DNA of 33,218 bases from Eubacteriales bacterium (GTDB lineage: Bacteria > Bacillota > Clostridia > Lachnospirales > Lachnospiraceae). A model generated the notes under the pieces. That model ran no database searches. It had not been told where the DNA came from and saw only the letters and a program-made list of their open reading frames with translations. Position numbers and translations under genes: made by a program. Below, in pieces: positions 30,940 through 33,218 of the stretch; position 1 is the first letter of the stretch; each line of letters begins with the position of its first letter. Where the stretch lies: positions 10,378 through 43,595 of the forward strand of contig JAUNPJ010000025.1 of the NCBI GenBank assembly GCA_030536755.1, given 5' to 3'.

Positions 30940-31767
30940 TTATTCTTGGTAGATTTCCGGAGAAACTGGAAACGCATCGGAAGTAACACTGTAGTATGGA
31001 TACTCGTCCAACGGCGTAAAATGAAGTGCGCGGAACAATTTGCCTGCTGGCCACAAGCCTTGCTTTCCAGGGTGCTTCCACCAATATAGGCGGTTAACGC
31101 TCATGCTTCCGGATGGCCTAGCAGCAGACGCATCGTTATCGAACAGATGAATCAATGCCTGATGAATTTTTTCAGCGTCATCATCCGAAAATCCGGTCAA
31201 TTCGGCTAGTTGCGGGAATATGGAACCATAAGCCACATACGCACCGTGAGAAATGATGTGGCGAACACCAAATGTGCTGGAGTCCTTTATCGGCCCGTCC
31301 TCGACACTATTTATTGACTTGGTGATTCCAACATCCTGAATTTCAACAGGAGCAATCGACCTAGCAATACCGATCGTTACTGGGCCGCGTATTCCAACGG
31401 AAGCAGAATCCCCCTTAAAAGGAAATAACTGCCCGAATGCCCGAACATCAAACCAGGTATTAGATGCGATTCTGATGATTTTCTGAACATCCGCTTTGTT
31501 TTTCTTATCAATTTCAGACATTAATTCCTTGTTGCCCTTAACGATGCTGACAATACTTAGTGACCCGCTTGAAACGGTAGGGACCATGAGGAGAGGCTCC
31601 CCCATTTCAATCAGTCTGTCACGGATTTTTCGTTTCAAACACACATCTGAAATTTCCCCAAATCCGTCCATATCTTGGCGCGGACGCCCTCCATTCAGCG
31701 GATCGCCGTTGGGATTACACATTTCCGCCGTTATGATAACGGCAAAATCGATTTTATTTTTCAGCAT
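30940..31767 (-). CDS. cas7: Stand-alone type I-C Cas7 (Csd2) homologue
   Basis: A 275-residue protein close to the usual Csd2 length. The I-C Cas7 signature is plain from the start: NKIDFAVIITAEMCNPNGDP, then DGFGEISDVCLKRKIRDRL, later WFDVRAFGQLFPFKG, GIRGPVTIGIARS, and FDNDASAARPSGSMSVNRLYWWKH. In host systems Cas7 forms the crRNA-covering backbone of Cascade. Here no other cas gene or CRISPR array is present. The start at 31767 is better spaced from GAGGG than 31770; both lie inside the AP2-gene end. The C-terminus after about residue 245 (HFTPLDEYPYYSV) looks divergent. Possible roles: decoy subunit that poisons host Cascade, or captured fragment. Confidence 0.9.
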   Translation of the reverse strand: MLKNKIDFAVIITAEMCNPNGDPLNGGRPRQDMDGFGEISDVCLKRKIRDRLIEMGEPLLMVPTVSSGSLSIVSIVKGNKELMSEIDKKNKADVQKIIRIASNTWFDVRAFGQLFPFKGDSASVGIRGPVTIGIARSIAPVEIQDVGITKSINSVEDGPIKDSSTFGVRHIISHGAYVAYGSIFPQLAELTGFSDDDAEKIHQALIHLFDNDASAARPSGSMSVNRLYWWKHPGKQGLWPAGKLFRALHFTPLDEYPYYSVTSDAFPVSPEIYQE

Positions 31768-32461
31768 CATTGCCCTCGCTATCTGCACATTTATGCGTCT
31801 TCTTATATTCCTCATACCATTCCAGAAAATTTCCGAATACCTGTTTTTCTGCTTCCTCTCTGGCTTTTTTGCACACTTCAATGTCAGATGAAGAACATAG
31901 ATAATATTGTTTTTTCTGAAATTTAATTGATGCTATATACCTTTGTTTTGAAGTACACCAACTTACACCTCGTATGCCGGTGGTAGTGTTTTTATTTGGA
32001 TTTGTCTTTTTTATAAGAGAAATATTAGTATCTGCTATCATCATATCATGTAATTTGCGATGCTGCTCTTCTCTATTTTGTTTATCTAAACACCCGCACG
32101 ATTTTGCGTTTCCGCTAGTAAGCGAAGAAACATATGTATCAATACTTCCTCCACAATCACATTCACAATGCCATATAGCTCCGTATTTCCCACTTTTTAC
32201 ATAATACTTCGCAGTCAATAAGCCAAATCGTTTTTCGGAGATATCAATACTATTGCGACGCTTTTTATGAATGTTTTCTGCATTCAAGCAACCGCACGAA
32301 GAAGTATTTCCGTTTTTTAAAAAGTCCCCTCTAACAGATACTATTGTTCCACATTGACATTCACAAATCCAAAATATGCGCTTACCTTTCTTGGATTCAT
32401 CTTTTTTTAAAACCTTCAATCGTCCATATGTTCTTCCTGTTATATCGATTAATCCAGGCAT
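31754..32461 (-). CDS. AP2-domain DNA-binding protein with two zinc-knuckle repeats
   Basis: A 235-residue protein. Two copies of a unit with IDITGRTYGRLKVL / IDISEKRFGLLTA then W-C-C-C-G and SCGCL: cysteines at 33, 35, 37, 56, 58 and 99, 101, 103, 122, 124. The C-terminal AP2 domain (about 160-206) has GIRGVSWCTSKQRYIASIKF and YYLCSSSDIEVCKKAREEAE. AP2 domains in phages usually accompany homing endonucleases; no HNH residues are seen here, so this is likely a DNA-binding protein or a relic of one. It starts after GGGGAG at 32461 and its 3' end overlaps cas7. G+C appears lower than the tail genes, suggesting transfer. Confidence 0.8.
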   Translation of the reverse strand: MPGLIDITGRTYGRLKVLKKDESKKGKRIFWICECQCGTIVSVRGDFLKNGNTSSCGCLNAENIHKKRRNSIDISEKRFGLLTAKYYVKSGKYGAIWHCECDCGGSIDTYVSSLTSGNAKSCGCLDKQNREEQHRKLHDMMIADTNISLIKKTNPNKNTTTGIRGVSWCTSKQRYIASIKFQKKQYYLCSSSDIEVCKKAREEAEKQVFGNFLEWYEEYKKTHKCADSEGNDAEK

Positions 32462-32482
32462 TATGCACACTCCCCGCAACAA

Positions 32483-32848
32483 TTATAAAGACTCTTGTTC
32501 TCCGCTGTCGTTGTTCATAATTTCAAGAAATACTGTGTATGAAAAAAAATATCTGTCATGCTCCGGAGGAGTACGCAAACCAGCCTCCCAGCTTTCAAGA
32601 GTTCTTCTCTTAATCCCATATGAATAAGAGAACCTAACTTGTGAAAGACCTGTCATTTGGCGTATTTCGGCAAACGAACAACGAACCATCTCGTATATCC
32701 TCGTAAGGATATCGACAACCACGTCAGCGTCTTCAAACGAATCCATCCAGTCCTGCCAGCCTCTTTCCGCAATATACATGTCCAGATCAGAATACTCTTG
32801 GGCCTCACGATACAATTGTACAAATGTACGATATGAAAGATAATACAT
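32483..32848 (-). CDS. HTH protein, candidate anti-CRISPR-associated-type autoregulator
   Basis: A 121-residue protein. The C-terminal part (about 59-96) is a helix-turn-helix of XRE-like type: FAEIRQMTGLSQVRFSYSYG then IKRRTLESWEAGLRTPP. An N-terminal acidic helical part precedes it. The ATG shares one base with the stop of the 79-aa gene (TGATG), with GGAGG inside that gene, so the two are coupled. HTH partners in phage anti-CRISPR operons (Aca proteins) repress their own promoter; this one sits upstream of the cas7 gene and could bind the inverted repeat at 33128-33144. The Aca comparison is by architecture only. Confidence 0.75.
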   Translation of the reverse strand: MYYLSYRTFVQLYREAQEYSDLDMYIAERGWQDWMDSFEDADVVVDILTRIYEMVRCSFAEIRQMTGLSQVRFSYSYGIKRRTLESWEAGLRTPPEHDRYFFSYTVFLEIMNNDSGEQESL

Positions 32849-33087
32849 CACATTGCCTCCTTTTTCATCCATTCTACATATGGTTCAATGTCCATCGCAA
32901 ACTCGACTGCTTTTCGCCCGACCAGTTTGATAGCTTGAGTCTTCGTCATTAATTCCCTTACACGGAAATCATATTGTTCGGTGCCAAGCCATTCCTCCGC
33001 ATATTCCTTGTTGGAAAATACATATACCAGGTGTTCCCACCGGCCAAAATCAAATTTGCTTGATACTCCATAAATTTTTCTTTTCAT
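32848..33087 (-). CDS. Unknown 79-aa protein heading the cas7 operon
   Basis: A 79-residue mixed-charge protein. The sequence starts MKRKIYGVSSKFDFGRWEHL, has VYVFSNKEYAEEWLGTEQYDF, and ends AMDIEPYVEWMKKEAM. No family or motif is recognised. The start at 33087 has GGAGGGA 5-11 bases upstream; the longer frame to 33132 would cross the -10 region. It is the first gene after the promoter and is translationally coupled to the HTH gene. Because small unknown proteins at the head of such operons are often anti-defence proteins, it is a candidate; that is inference only. Confidence 0.65.
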   Translation of the reverse strand: MKRKIYGVSSKFDFGRWEHLVYVFSNKEYAEEWLGTEQYDFRVRELMTKTQAIKLVGRKAVEFAMDIEPYVEWMKKEAM

Positions 33088-33122
33088 ATCGCTCCCTCCT
33101 TGCCTTACTAACTTATGTCTAT

Positions 33123-33151
33123 AATATACCACGCAATGTGTGGTAAGTCAA
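33123..33151 (-). promoter_or_regulatory. Sigma-A promoter of the cas7 operon with operator in the spacer
   Basis: On the minus strand TTGACT (33151-33146), exactly 17 bases, TATATT (33128-33123). The spacer plus the first -10 base forms an imperfect inverted repeat, ACCACAC-ATT-GCGTGGT (33144-33128; 6 of 7 pairs). This is the arrangement expected for a dimeric HTH repressor that blocks RNA polymerase. Confidence 0.85.
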
Positions 33152-33218
33152 CGGAAACTTTTGAGATTATTAAAATAGGAAGAGAAAAACTTTATACGCT
33201 CTTACAATAAGGTCATCC

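Noticed and set aside
30940-33151. A CRISPR-Cas system in the window
   Set aside because: Only Cas7 is present; there is no repeat-spacer array, no adaptation genes, and no Cas3, Cas5 or Cas8.

Overview
The window is most of a tailed-phage genome, very probably an integrated prophage or temperate phage of a Firmicute in the Clostridia (Lachnospiraceae-like). This rests on the strong AGGAGG-type ribosome binding sites, moderate G+C, choline-binding-type repeats on the endolysin, the r1t-like holin, and the small ribbon-helix-helix and zinc-motif proteins. Packaging and portal genes are lambda-like. The tail is contractile and P2/Mu-like (sheath, tube, gpX, gpD, gpV, gpW, gpJ, gpI), so the particle should be a myovirus. 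No integrase, lysogeny repressor, replication gene or attachment site can be recognised, so both ends lie outside the window.

Left region (1-3444): small accessory genes. A cysteine-rich protein and a sigma-region-4-like late regulator are on the plus strand. Four short genes (907-2090) are on the minus strand, separated by GC-rich hairpin spacers. A divergent control region (2130-2540) holds six copies of a 13-bp operator-like repeat. Three sigma-A promoters lie among these copies, and the encoded ribbon-helix-helix protein is the obvious candidate to bind them. A second ribbon-helix-helix gene is broken, or needs slippage, at an A8 tract. A 350-nt spacer before the terminase is a plausible place for the packaging (cos) site.

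Structural region (3445-27317, plus strand, tightly packed with many stop/start overlaps): terminase small and large subunits, three small connector-region genes, portal, S78-type prohead protease, major capsid, decoration protein, head completion genes, tail terminator, sheath, tube, tail-assembly chaperone with a -1 frameshift site, tape measure, LysM-like gpX, gpD, gpV spike, gpU-like, gp25-like, gpJ, gpI and three fibre genes. The last fibre gene is the target of a diversity-generating retroelement (DGR). Its final 110 bp (variable repeat) match a downstream 110-bp template repeat except at 15 positions, and all 15 are adenines in the template. A 9-bp-stem hairpin lies just after the variable repeat, and a DGR-type reverse transcriptase follows the template.

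Lysis region (28790-30880): small post-fibre proteins including an XkdX-like one, a one-TM protein, a holin, and an amidase with choline-binding-type repeats. An intrinsic terminator lies between holin and amidase.

Right region (30899-33151, minus strand): a four-gene operon from one near-consensus promoter whose spacer contains an inverted repeat. The genes are an unknown 79-aa protein, a 121-aa HTH protein, a zinc-knuckle/AP2-domain DNA-binding protein, and a near full-length stand-alone Cas7 of subtype I-C (Csd2). There is no other cas gene and no CRISPR array. The position next to the lysis genes, the HTH partner and the self-operator layout resemble anti-CRISPR operons, so the Cas7 may be a phage-borne CRISPR antagonist or decoy. 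This operon and the DGR are the most interesting parts of the window.
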